The notes under the pieces are model-generated. The model searched no databases, was not told the origin of the DNA, and saw only the letters and a list, made by a program, of their open reading frames with translations. A DNA stretch of 57,577 nucleotides from Tannerella sp. (GTDB lineage Bacteria > Bacteroidota > Bacteroidia > Bacteroidales > Tannerellaceae): the NCBI GenBank assembly GCA_031270465.1, contig JAISXP010000069.1:1-57577 (forward strand), written 5' to 3'. Shown one piece after another: positions 8,055-17,979 of the stretch; position 1 is the first letter of the stretch, and each line of letters starts with the position of its first letter. The translations under genes and the position numbers were made by a program.

Positions 8055-8735
8055 TTACCGCAGGCGGACGAGGTATGCGACTCTCAGTGTAAGCACCTGC
8101 GCGGAAGCTTTTCCGAAGACGTCGGAGCGGCGTGTACTGTAGAAATCGCTCAGGGCGTAGTAGTACCGTCCTTCGAGGAGGAAACAGCCGATGCCGGTAC
8201 GCAGTTCCAGACCCGGCCCTCCGCCGATGCCCCATTCGAACGATTTCGTGGCGGGCATGTCGTGCTGGGCATTTATCCGCTGCGGTTCGAGGCCGTCGAG
8301 GTTCGAGGCCGTCTTTTCGTTGAGGAGGAATCCTATCTGCGGGCCGAGGTTGACGAAGAAGTTCACCCGTTCGCCGCCGAAACGTACGTGCGTGAGAAAA
8401 GGAATGTCGACATAATTCATGCGTCGGCGGTAGTAGAGGGCGGAATAGTCGTTCCCGTCGTCGTCGAAGCGTTCCTGCCATCCCTGCTGCTTGCAGTTGA
8501 TTTCTATCTGGATGCCGAGATTCTTTTCGGTAATCCACCGGACGGTCAGGCCGCCGGTATATCCCGTGTACATGCTTTGCTGTACTTTTGGCGAGAAGAC
8601 GGTGTTGGCGTAGTTCACGCCTGCCGACACGCCTGCCGACCATTCGGGACGGAAGGCTGTATTCTGCGCCGGCGTCGCAACGGACGCAAGGAGGCAGCAG
8701 CAACTCAACAGGCAGACAATGGTCGTTCGTTTCAT
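8055..8735 (-). CDS. outer-membrane beta-barrel protein (PorT-like fold)
   Basis: A 226-residue exported protein. A signal peptide (MKRTTIVCLLSCCCLLASVA, cleaved near PAQ) precedes alternating amphipathic strands such as WSAGVSAGVNYAN, GLTVRWITEKNLGIQIEI and GGPGLELRTGIGCFLLEGRYYYALSD, as expected for a small outer-membrane barrel. The frame stays open well upstream, but only the ATG at 8735 begins a signal peptide. That ATG overlaps the stop of the upstream LysM gene by 4 nt, so the two are translationally coupled and probably act together in the envelope. The specific role is unknown. Confidence 0.82.
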   Translation of the reverse strand: MKRTTIVCLLSCCCLLASVATPAQNTAFRPEWSAGVSAGVNYANTVFSPKVQQSMYTGYTGGLTVRWITEKNLGIQIEINCKQQGWQERFDDDGNDYSALYYRRRMNYVDIPFLTHVRFGGERVNFFVNLGPQIGFLLNEKTASNLDGLEPQRINAQHDMPATKSFEWGIGGGPGLELRTGIGCFLLEGRYYYALSDFYSTRRSDVFGKASAQVLTLRVAYLVRLR

Positions 8736-10516
8736 TCTTCGCGGTGGATGGTATAGTCCTTTTTGTTGAAATGCACGATGTAGAGATTCGTGTTGAGGAA
8801 GCCTCCCCAGTTGTTTACCCTCTCGAAACGGAAGCCTGACTGGATGCTGCTGTTTCTGTGGAGTTGAACGTAGTTGTCGAAATTGCGCCCGTAGGTGCGG
8901 ACGACAGTAAGGAAATACATCCCCATGTCGAATCCGAGCACGGCGTATTTGGGCGACGACGGCGGGAGAGGTTTGCGGTAAAGCGTCGTGTATTTGTCGG
9001 TGAACTGTTTTGCTTCGGGCGTCGTGGCGTTCATGTACGACGGGGCGTAGAAGCGTGCGTCGAGGGCGTAAAAGTCGTCGAGGCAGTCTTTCACATAGGA
9101 CTGCCACTCGGGATGTCCGAAGAGCGTGACCGCATATTCAGGTTTTGTTTCGATGATGCTGCGCAGCGTGCCCTTGATTTTGAGCAGTGCATCAAGCGAA
9201 CCCGAGCAGGGGATAATCAGATTGGGTTCGGTGCTGCTCATCGCGCCCAGCATGTCGGTCTGGAAGGTTTTTTCCTGATAGGTCACTTCGGCGAAGGGGA
9301 TGTGGCTGTCGTTCAGATCGGCCTTGAGGACGTTGATGAAATGCTTTTTCGCGTCGTTGTCGTTCGTGTTGAGCAGGATGATCCGGTGCCGCGGAAAGAG
9401 GGAGCGGATGCGGGGAGCGAGGTAGGAGTAGAGGTTTTGCGGCAGGGTGTTCACCTGGAAGACGCTGGGATTTTCCATCGTCAGGCGTTCGCACCGCGAC
9501 GAGAAGGGAACGACGTATTTTATTTCGTTTCGTTCCGCATAGTCGGCGATCAGTTCGATCTGTTCGTCTGTCATGCCGCCGATTATCAGGTCGGCGTGTT
9601 CGATTTCGATGTTTTCGAGCGCTTTTCTTGCCGTGCCGGCGTCGTTGCCGATGTTTTCTACATACAGTTCGATGGTCATGCCGCTGTTTCGCATGCTGTC
9701 GACGGCCATCAGGAAGCCTTCGTAAAACTCTATTACTCGCGCGTCGAGCGGCGTGCCGGCGTCGGGTTTGTGAAAAGGCAGCAGCATGATTATCCGGGCT
9801 GCATCGGTCTGTTCGATTTTGCGTCTGAAGCTGATCAGTTCCGCGATGTCAAGTTCCTTCTGTTCGGGGATTTCGGTCACTACTTCTTCCGTCCTGACGG
9901 GAATCGTCAGTTCCATTCCAGCCTTCAGTCCCGATTTCAGCTGCGGGTTATAGGCGACAAGTTCTTCGCTGGTCACATTGAACTGGCGGCAGATGCTGTA
10001 CATCGTTTCCTTCCGCCTGATTTTGTATTTCATTTCCCGGACGACCGTTTTTGTCTGCGTGACGGGCAGCGAACGGATTTTCATCGAGGGGATACGAATC
10101 GTCTTTCCGGCGGCAAAGGTCTGCGGCGTGAGGCCGCGGTTGGCATCCGAGAGGTCTTCGGCCAAAAGACCGTATTGCCGCGAGACGCCATACAGCGTTT
10201 CGCCCGACTGAATCGTATGGTAGACATACACCTCCTCGTCGTCCACCTTCTCGCCGGAATGTTCCTTCTGCGGAATTTTGAGCGCTTCGCCGGCCTTGAT
10301 GACTTCGCGGCTCGAGGGATTCAGGCGATAGATTTCCTCGTCGTCGACGCCGTACATCAAACTGATGGAATAAACCGTCTGGCCGCGTTCGACGGTGTGC
10401 AGAAATAAGCCTTCTTCCTGACCTTCCACGACGGGCGTCTGCTGCGGATACGATGCCTGCACGTTCATTCCGAGCATCAAAACAGCCAAATATAAACCGT
10501 AACTTTTCATTGCCAT
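8732..10516 (-). CDS. exported protein with three LysM domains and a type 1 periplasmic-binding fold
   Basis: A 594-residue protein. A signal peptide at residues 1-21 is followed by three LysM peptidoglycan-binding repeats at about 39-82, 99-143 and 163-206, each with the xVxxGETLYxIxRxYxV pattern and a closing LxIP. From about residue 240 it resembles the Leu/Ile/Val-binding type 1 periplasmic fold (IIMLLPFHKPDAG, ADLIIGGMTDEQIELI, KYVVPFSSRCERL, NLIIPCSGSLDALLKIKGT). This combination recurs in Bacteroidota, and the ligand is not known to me. Cell-wall tethering through LysM is an inference. It is coupled to the downstream barrel gene by a 4-nt overlap. Confidence 0.82.
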   Translation of the reverse strand: MAMKSYGLYLAVLMLGMNVQASYPQQTPVVEGQEEGLFLHTVERGQTVYSISLMYGVDDEEIYRLNPSSREVIKAGEALKIPQKEHSGEKVDDEEVYVYHTIQSGETLYGVSRQYGLLAEDLSDANRGLTPQTFAAGKTIRIPSMKIRSLPVTQTKTVVREMKYKIRRKETMYSICRQFNVTSEELVAYNPQLKSGLKAGMELTIPVRTEEVVTEIPEQKELDIAELISFRRKIEQTDAARIIMLLPFHKPDAGTPLDARVIEFYEGFLMAVDSMRNSGMTIELYVENIGNDAGTARKALENIEIEHADLIIGGMTDEQIELIADYAERNEIKYVVPFSSRCERLTMENPSVFQVNTLPQNLYSYLAPRIRSLFPRHRIILLNTNDNDAKKHFINVLKADLNDSHIPFAEVTYQEKTFQTDMLGAMSSTEPNLIIPCSGSLDALLKIKGTLRSIIETKPEYAVTLFGHPEWQSYVKDCLDDFYALDARFYAPSYMNATTPEAKQFTDKYTTLYRKPLPPSSPKYAVLGFDMGMYFLTVVRTYGRNFDNYVQLHRNSSIQSGFRFERVNNWGGFLNTNLYIVHFNKKDYTIHREE

Positions 10517-10710
10517 AAAATTTTAGGACAAAAATAATACTTGTTTGCGAGACTGCAAAAAATCATGATTCAAAGGTTGATTCTTTTTTTTGCAGCGCAT
10601 ATTTGCAGCATACTGAAAACGGGTAAGAAAAAACACTTTCCGCATTCTTTGAATCTTGAAATCTTCGAATTTTGGAATCTTCGAACATCCAGTCCGTACA
10701 CCGTATCGCT

Positions 10711-11505
10711 TCATTTCAACAATCCCAGCGCCGAAGCATATTTGACGGCTTCCATCGAGTTGTCGACGTTCAGCTTTTCCAGTATTCTCTGGCGGTGTGT
10801 ATTGACGGTATGTACGCTGATGTACAGCCGATCGGATATTTCCTTGCTCAGCATTCCATCTCCGACCATCTGCAGGATTTCGATTTCGCGCGGAGAAAGT
10901 CCGGCCATGTTTCCGGCTGGCAAACCGGGTATGGATACCGCGCTGCTGTCTTTCTTTCTGAACACGCCGAACTTGACCGCCTTGAGCGGACTCTGGTCGG
11001 GCGACAGGTCGAGGACGCTCAGCACCAGCCAGACGTTTCCTGCCCTGTCCGATTCCAGCACGGACTGCTGCTCGATGACGCGGACATACCGGCCGGAGGC
11101 GTTGCTTATACGGTATTCGACGATGAACTTGCAGTCGGCCACGTCCGTCCTGCAGGCGAGTGCATATCTGAACGCGCTCACGGCATGTTGCCACAGATGG
11201 AGCACGTCGTCGGGATGCATCCTGACTTCCATTTCCTCGACATCCGTCTGCCGGCCGAAGAGGTCGGAGAAGTTGCACGAAGTAAAGACATGCCTCCGTG
11301 CGCACATGTCGAAGATGGATACGACGCTGCCGCACATTCTGGCCATCTGCGCCAGCATCGGCCGGTGCCGTTCCAGCAGTCCGTAATCCATGTCGGCAGC
11401 GTTGAAAACCTGCGAGGACATGAGCCTTCCGTATTCTTTCCGTAATGTTTCGACCATTTCGATTAATGATAATTCAGTATTGCGGCCGTCTCCGTTTAGC
11501 GTCAT
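10711..11505 (-). CDS. PAS-domain LuxR-family transcriptional regulator
   Basis: A 264-residue regulator. A PAS-like sensor region (about residues 60-170) contains MHPDDVLHLWQHAV and YRISNASGRYVRVIEQ, the usual PAS/PAC features. A C-terminal GerE/LuxR helix-turn-helix (about 200-262) reads LSPREIEILQMVGDGMLSKE and ISVHTVNTHRQRILEKL. There is no receiver domain, so it is not a classical response regulator. It is divergent from the TonB-dependent receptor gene, with only 37 nt between starts, so it may control that gene. The ligand is unknown. The 194-nt gap downstream (10517-10710) holds only AT-rich TTGAATCTT-like repeats. Confidence 0.85.
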   Translation of the reverse strand: MTLNGDGRNTELSLIEMVETLRKEYGRLMSSQVFNAADMDYGLLERHRPMLAQMARMCGSVVSIFDMCARRHVFTSCNFSDLFGRQTDVEEMEVRMHPDDVLHLWQHAVSAFRYALACRTDVADCKFIVEYRISNASGRYVRVIEQQSVLESDRAGNVWLVLSVLDLSPDQSPLKAVKFGVFRKKDSSAVSIPGLPAGNMAGLSPREIEILQMVGDGMLSKEISDRLYISVHTVNTHRQRILEKLNVDNSMEAVKYASALGLLK

Positions 11506-11542
11506 CTTTGCACCGTCAATAACCGATAAAGCAAAGTGAATT

Positions 11543-13873
11543 ATGAAACGAAGAAGTATAGCCGTTCTTTTAAACGTATTTTTTGCTGCCGTATTGTACG
11601 GGCAGTCTTTTCAGAACATCAGGGGCATTGTGAGAGACAGGCTGTCCGGCGCGCCGCTCGAATATGCCACGATAGCGGTAGTTGGCACCGATCCGCTTTT
11701 GGGCGCGGTGAGCGACAGTCTCGGGCAGTTCGTTGTCCGCAACGTACCGGTGGGGCGCTACGACGTGCAGGTCAGTTTCGTGGGATACGAGCCGCTTCTT
11801 GTCCGCGAAGTGCTGCTGACGGCGGCAAGGGAGACGTATCTTGAAGCACTGCTGACGGAAAATGCAAACGCGCTGGACGAGGTGACGGTCAGGCCGGCGG
11901 TCAGCAAGTCGCAGCCCTTAAACACGATGGTGCTGGGCAGCGCGAGGATGTTCAGCGTGGAAGAGGCCGGACGCTATGCCGGAGGATTCGACGACCCTGC
12001 GCGGCTGGCTTCCGCCTTCGCCGGAGTGGCGGGAAGCATCGGGAACAACGGAATCGTCGTCCGAGGCAATTCGCCCAAATTCCTGCAGTGGCGGCTCGAG
12101 GGCGTGGAGATACCGAATCCGAATCACTTTGCCGAAGTCACCACTTTCGGAGGCGGTGCGATGACGGCTTTCAGCAGCCATCTGCTCGGCAATTCGGACT
12201 TCTTCACCGGCGCTTTCCCGGCCGAATACGGCAATGCGCTATCGGGCGTATTCGACATGAACCTGCGCGCCGGAAACAACCACCGGCGCGAAAGCGCTTT
12301 TCAGATCGGCGCCATCGGCATCGACTTCGCTTCCGAAGGACCGCTGCGCAGTGAAGGCAGCGCGTCGTATATCTTCAACTGGCGCTATTCGACCCTGGCG
12401 CTGCTGGCGCCTGTATTGCCCGAAAATGCCGGGGCAGTCCGATACCAGGACCTCTCCTTCAAACTGAATTTCCCCACCCGGCGAGCCGGCGTTTTCTCTG
12501 TCTGGGGCATCGGGCTTGCCGACCGTTCGGGACAAAAGGCAAAAACCGACAGCACGAAATGGGAATACGTGAACGACCGGTACGAACAGACCCATGAACA
12601 GCACTCGGGAGCCTTCGGCGCAAACCACACGATCGGCATCCGTGGCAACGCCAGCCTGAAAACGTCGCTCGCCGCCACTGTCAGCCGCCTGGGGTTCCAC
12701 ACCGACCGTCTGGACGAAGACCTGCGCCTCAAACCGGAAAATGTGATAGAAAACACCAGCTGGAACTTCATCCTGTCATCTTTCCTGAACCGCAAATTCA
12801 GCGCCGGGCATACCAGCAGGACGGGAATCAGAATAACCGGCATGAAATACGACTTGCTGCTCGGCAAGACGTCCGACCGTCAGACGATAAAGAACATTGC
12901 GGACGAATCGGGCTTCAGCGCACTGCTTTCCGCCTGTTCGAGTTCGTCGTTCACCCTCTCAGATGCATGGACGCTCAATCTCGGCATACATGCACAGGTG
13001 TTCAGCCTGAACGGACGCTATGCCGTGGAACCGCGCGCCGGAGTACGCTGGAAATTCCGTCCGCGCCATTCCGCCGGGCTGTCATACGGCTTGCACAGCC
13101 GGATGGAAATGCTTTACTACTACTTCACGAAGTCGGCAACAGGCGAACGTATGAACAGAAACCTCGATTTTACCCGCGCACACCATCTTGCCGGCACTTA
13201 CGACTGGGACGTCGCGGACGACTGCCACCTGCGAATCGAGCCGTATGTACAGTACCTGTTCAGCGTGCCGGTCGTGCCCGGCAGTTCATTCTCCTTCATC
13301 AACCTGCAGCGCGACTGGTTCGTTTCGGACAAGCTGGAAAATTCGGGGAAGGGACTGAACTGCGGGATAGAACTGACGTTCGAGAAATACCTGTCGCGAG
13401 GCTATTATTATATGTATACGGCTTCGCTGTTCGACTCGCGCTACCGGGCGGGCGACGGAGTGTGGCGCAATACGCGCTACAACCGCAACTTCGTGTTCAA
13501 TCTCCTTGCCGGTAAGGAGTGGATGACGGGACGCGCCGGGCAGAACGCCGTCAACGCCGGCATCCGTTTCACATATCAAGGCGGCGACCGCCATTCGCCC
13601 GTCGACGAAGCCGCCTCGCAACGTGCACAAGAGGCCGTCTATTCCGAAGAAAACGCTTTTGCCGACCGGTATCCGCCCACATTCGTATGCCACTTCACGG
13701 TTAGCTACAGAATAAACCGGAAAAAATCGGCACACGAATTTGCCCTGAAAATGATAAATGCCACCATGAGCCGTGAATACTACGGTCATCTGTACAATTT
13801 CAAAACTGGCCGCACGGACGTCGACAGCGAAGCAATGATAGTACCGAACATCAGCTACAGAGTTGAATTTTAG
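11543..13873 (+). CDS. TonB-dependent outer-membrane receptor with carboxypeptidase-regulatory-like domain
   Basis: A 776-residue outer-membrane protein. It has a signal peptide (residues 1-20), then a CarboxypepD_reg-like beta-sandwich (about 25-105, with GIVRDRLSGAPLEYATIAV and GRYDVQVSFVGYEPL), a plug domain (about 125-235, with NNGIVVRGNSPKFLQWRLEG and GNALSGVFDMNLRAG) and a long barrel. It ends in the C-terminal aromatic signature NISYRVEF recognised by the Bam machinery. There is no SusD partner downstream, so it is more likely a siderophore-, cofactor- or peptide-type receptor than a glycan SusC. It is divergent from a PAS-LuxR regulator. Confidence 0.9.
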   Translation: MKRRSIAVLLNVFFAAVLYGQSFQNIRGIVRDRLSGAPLEYATIAVVGTDPLLGAVSDSLGQFVVRNVPVGRYDVQVSFVGYEPLLVREVLLTAARETYLEALLTENANALDEVTVRPAVSKSQPLNTMVLGSARMFSVEEAGRYAGGFDDPARLASAFAGVAGSIGNNGIVVRGNSPKFLQWRLEGVEIPNPNHFAEVTTFGGGAMTAFSSHLLGNSDFFTGAFPAEYGNALSGVFDMNLRAGNNHRRESAFQIGAIGIDFASEGPLRSEGSASYIFNWRYSTLALLAPVLPENAGAVRYQDLSFKLNFPTRRAGVFSVWGIGLADRSGQKAKTDSTKWEYVNDRYEQTHEQHSGAFGANHTIGIRGNASLKTSLAATVSRLGFHTDRLDEDLRLKPENVIENTSWNFILSSFLNRKFSAGHTSRTGIRITGMKYDLLLGKTSDRQTIKNIADESGFSALLSACSSSSFTLSDAWTLNLGIHAQVFSLNGRYAVEPRAGVRWKFRPRHSAGLSYGLHSRMEMLYYYFTKSATGERMNRNLDFTRAHHLAGTYDWDVADDCHLRIEPYVQYLFSVPVVPGSSFSFINLQRDWFVSDKLENSGKGLNCGIELTFEKYLSRGYYYMYTASLFDSRYRAGDGVWRNTRYNRNFVFNLLAGKEWMTGRAGQNAVNAGIRFTYQGGDRHSPVDEAASQRAQEAVYSEENAFADRYPPTFVCHFTVSYRINRKKSAHEFALKMINATMSREYYGHLYNFKTGRTDVDSEAMIVPNISYRVEF

Positions 13874-13902
13874 AAATGCGGAATCAACGGTAGCGGCAGT
13901 CC

Positions 13903-13954
13903 GAATTGAAAATCGACGCGGTCAAATGCATCTCCGGTTTTCAATTCTTTTTTT
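13903..13954 (+). terminator. intrinsic terminator after the TonB-dependent receptor
   Basis: GAATTGAAAA (13903-13912) pairs perfectly with TTTTCAATTC (13938-13947), followed directly by seven T residues. Confidence 0.75.
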
Positions 13955-13971
13955 ATTCGAACGGAAAAATA

Positions 13972-13979
13972 TATCTTTG
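13972..13979 (+). promoter_or_regulatory. -7 box of alanine dehydrogenase
   Basis: TATCTTTG with TTTT where a TTTG -33 box would stand. The box is 107 nt before the ald ATG, giving a leader of about 100 nt that includes a TTTGAATCTTTGAA motif. Confidence 0.5.
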
Positions 13980-14086
13980 CAGGACATTCATTCAATAAAT
14001 GCAGAATGAAACAAAAACAGCCCCGTCTCCGCACGAAAAGGCGGAAGGCGGCTTTGAATCTTTGAACCGTATAAAACTATTGAATT

Positions 14087-15193
14087 ATGATTATTGGCAT
14101 TCCAAAAGAAATCAAGAACAGCGAAAACCGCGTGGCGATTACGCCCGGAGGAGTAAGAGAACTCGTCAAAAGAGGCCACACGGTACACGTACAGCAGTCA
14201 GCGGGCGAAAACAGCGGATTTTCCGACGCCGAATACCGTTCGTCCGGAGCAGAAATCCTTCCGTCCATCGAAGACATCTACCGTCATGCCGGAATGATAC
14301 TGAAAGTAAAAGAACCGATAGCCGGCGAATACCCGCTTGTGCGTAGCGGACAGATGCTTTTCACCTATTTTCATTTCGCATCCGAAGAGACGCTGCTCAA
14401 AGCCATGCTCGCAAGCGGCGCAACGTGCATCGCATACGAAACGGTCGAAGCGGAAGACCGCACGCTTCCGCTGCTCATTCCGATGAGCGAAGTGGCAGGG
14501 CGCATGTCCATTCAGGAAGGCGCCAGGTATCTCGAAAAGCCGCATGGCGGAAAAGGCATCCTGCTGGGAGGCGTGCCGGGCGTCAAGCCGGCGCACATAC
14601 TGATTCTGGGCGGAGGAGTGGTCGGATACAATGCCGCGCTCGTAGCCGCCGGCTCGGGTGCGGACGTGACGGTCGCCGACATCTCGCTGCCACGCCTGCG
14701 CTACCTGGACAGCATCATGCCCGCCAACGTGAAGACGCTCTACTCGTCTACGCACAACATCGAGCAGGAACTGCCCCGCACCGACCTGGTCATCGGCGCC
14801 GTGCTGATTCCCGGCGCCAAGGCTCCTCGGCTGCTCACACGCGACATGCTGCAGCTGCTCAAGAAAGGCAGCGTGCTGGTCGACGTGGCCATCGACCAGG
14901 GAGGATGCTTCGAAACGTCGCACCCAACGACTCACGCCGAACCCGTCTACGAAGTCGACGGCATCCTGCACTACTGCGTAGCCAACATTCCCGGCGCCGT
15001 GCCGTACACCTCCACGCTCGCCCTCACCAGCGCCACACTGCCTTACGTCTTCAAACTGGCCGACCTGGGATGGAAGGAAGCCTGCAGGAACGACCCCGGA
15101 CTGAAATCGGGCGTGAACGTGGCTGGCGGCAAAATCACCCATCCTGAAGTCGCACGAACGTTCGGACTGCACTGCGAACCATTGGTTTTTTGA
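14087..15193 (+). CDS. ald: alanine dehydrogenase
   Basis: A 368-residue NAD-dependent alanine dehydrogenase that interconverts L-alanine and pyruvate plus ammonia. The N-terminus MIIGIPKEIKNSENRVAITP is diagnostic for the alanine dehydrogenase/transhydrogenase family. The substrate region contains KVKEPIAGEY and HFASEETL. The NAD-binding Rossmann motif ILGGGVVGYNAALVAAGSGA lies near residue 170, followed by the hexapeptide-like NIPGAVPYTSTLALTSAT. It stands alone between a terminator and a 1 kb non-coding stretch. A GC-rich 7-bp hairpin just after the stop (about 15214-15240) lacks a T tract. Confidence 0.93.
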   Translation: MIIGIPKEIKNSENRVAITPGGVRELVKRGHTVHVQQSAGENSGFSDAEYRSSGAEILPSIEDIYRHAGMILKVKEPIAGEYPLVRSGQMLFTYFHFASEETLLKAMLASGATCIAYETVEAEDRTLPLLIPMSEVAGRMSIQEGARYLEKPHGGKGILLGGVPGVKPAHILILGGGVVGYNAALVAAGSGADVTVADISLPRLRYLDSIMPANVKTLYSSTHNIEQELPRTDLVIGAVLIPGAKAPRLLTRDMLQLLKKGSVLVDVAIDQGGCFETSHPTTHAEPVYEVDGILHYCVANIPGAVPYTSTLALTSATLPYVFKLADLGWKEACRNDPGLKSGVNVAGGKITHPEVARTFGLHCEPLVF

Positions 15194-15339
15194 GGTGCGA
15201 CTGTTTTTGAGCCGGCGTGCTATGTGGCAAACACGCCGTTCGGACGAAGTTCCGCCCAATGCCGTCAAGTGAAAAAAATCGTGTAACTCATGGATTGTAA
15301 GCTCCGGCAACAGGATTTTTTGCCTGATACAAAAAAAAG

Positions 15340-15370
15340 TTTGCTGAGTCAATTTCTTTTCATACTTTTG
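15340..15370 (+). promoter_or_regulatory. consensus promoter with no recognised gene downstream
   Basis: TTTG (15340-15343), a 19-nt spacer and TACTTTTG (15363-15370) match the Bacteroidota primary sigma consensus completely. It is one of the best matches in the window, yet no recognised gene follows. Confidence 0.7.
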
Positions 15371-15405
15371 CTGTCGACAATATACAACAACATTACAAGA
15401 AACTG

Positions 15406-15504
15406 ATGAAAGCAGCCGTACATATTAGACCAAAAAATTCGCCCATGAAGTTTATTGCCAGCCTGTTTTGGCATGAATTTTGCGGGGTATATGCTCTGAT
15501 TTAA
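15406..15504 (+). CDS. possible 32-residue peptide inside the candidate small RNA
   Basis: An ATG about 35 nt after the promoter opens a frame beginning MKAAVHIRPKNSPMKFIASL and ending GVYALI. An internal ATG would give 19 residues with a hydrophobic middle. No family is recognised. Its only support is its position between a strong promoter and a terminator. Confidence 0.2.
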   Translation: MKAAVHIRPKNSPMKFIASLFWHEFCGVYALI

Positions 15505-15532
15505 TTTTTTGTTGCCATATTGTTACTGTTTT

Positions 15533-15573
15533 GAAGCATGTCGCCGAGTTATCGGTGGCGTGCTTCTTTTTTT
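15533..15573 (+). terminator. strong intrinsic terminator
   Basis: A 15-bp stem (GAAGCATGTCGCCGA with TCGGTGGCGTGCTTC, three G-T wobbles) closes on a 4-nt loop and is followed by seven T residues. Confidence 0.8.
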
Positions 15574-15661
15574 GTTTTGTGCGTCCTGCAGCATGTCGTG
15601 CACGAGTTTCACCGTCGCGCGGCAACGTTTCCCGCGATTTCATTATTAATATCACTACTGA

Positions 15662-17492
<1,831 letters not shown>

Positions 17493-17595
17493 ATCCATCC
17501 GCTTCAAGCACGGTGTGCGAATATCAAAGAACCTGTCCCCCTGTCACGGGCGGACAGGCTTTCTGTTCGCCGCAATTCGAAAATCCAAAAATGCA

Positions 17596-17979
17596 ATGAA
17601 AATAACAGGCTACAAAACAAAAATGCACGGCGCGCCGACAAAGCGCTATTGCCAGACGCTGGATCTGAAAGACGACCCCGCACTGATTGAAGAATACACA
17701 AGACGCCACAGCGAAAATGAATCATGGCCCGAAATACGGGAAGGAATCCGCAGCGTGGGCATCCTCGAAATGGAAATATACATTCTGGGTAACCGCCTGT
17801 TTATGATTGTGGAAACGCCGCTTGACTTCGACTGGGACGAAGCCTTCGGCCGCCTGGCAACCCTGCCACGGCAGCAGGAATGGGAAGACTTCATGTCCGT
17901 CTTTCAGGACACGGAGGCAAATGCCACCTCGGCAGACAAGTGGAAACTGATGGAACGGATTTTCAGGCTGTATGATTGA
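17596..17979 (+). CDS. L-rhamnose mutarotase-family (DUF718) protein
   Basis: A 127-residue dimeric alpha/beta-barrel type protein. The pattern EEYTRRHSENESWPEI, then VGILEMEIYILGNRLFMIVE and QQEWEDFMSVFQD, is that of the RhaM/DUF718 family, which interconverts anomers of L-rhamnose or related deoxy sugars. It has two extra residues between the RRH and WPEI blocks compared with the RhaM at 36325-36639, and an N-terminal extension, so the sugar may differ (for example fucose). Its neighbours eno, phoH and purC give no sugar context. The last 8 nt overlap phoH. Confidence 0.75.
   Translation: MKITGYKTKMHGAPTKRYCQTLDLKDDPALIEEYTRRHSENESWPEIREGIRSVGILEMEIYILGNRLFMIVETPLDFDWDEAFGRLATLPRQQEWEDFMSVFQDTEANATSADKWKLMERIFRLYD

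Larger units (their letters stand above)
15377..15573 (+). ncRNA. candidate small RNA or short-peptide transcript of about 200 nt
   Basis: A perfect promoter ends at 15370 and a strong intrinsic terminator closes at 15573, which defines a transcript of roughly 195 nt. It contains a small TTGCCA/TGGCA stem and one short reading frame of 32 codons. I do not recognise it as 6S, tmRNA, SRP or RNase P, and the two ends do not pair with each other. It could be an unassigned regulatory RNA, or the leader of a gene lost by decay, since a degraded gene lies just downstream. Confidence 0.4.

Noticed and set aside
8858-10408. A 516-codon open frame on the plus strand
   Set aside because: It is antisense to the LysM/periplasmic-binding gene, which has signal peptide and domains; the antisense product has no recognisable features and reflects codon bias.
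13999-14346. A 115-codon frame before and overlapping alanine dehydrogenase
   Set aside because: Most of it lies inside ald in another frame, it ends in a random basic sequence and has no family features.
15377-15573. 6S RNA or another standard housekeeping RNA
   Set aside because: The ends do not pair to form a rod and no tmRNA, SRP or RNase P core is recognisable, so it is left as an unassigned candidate.
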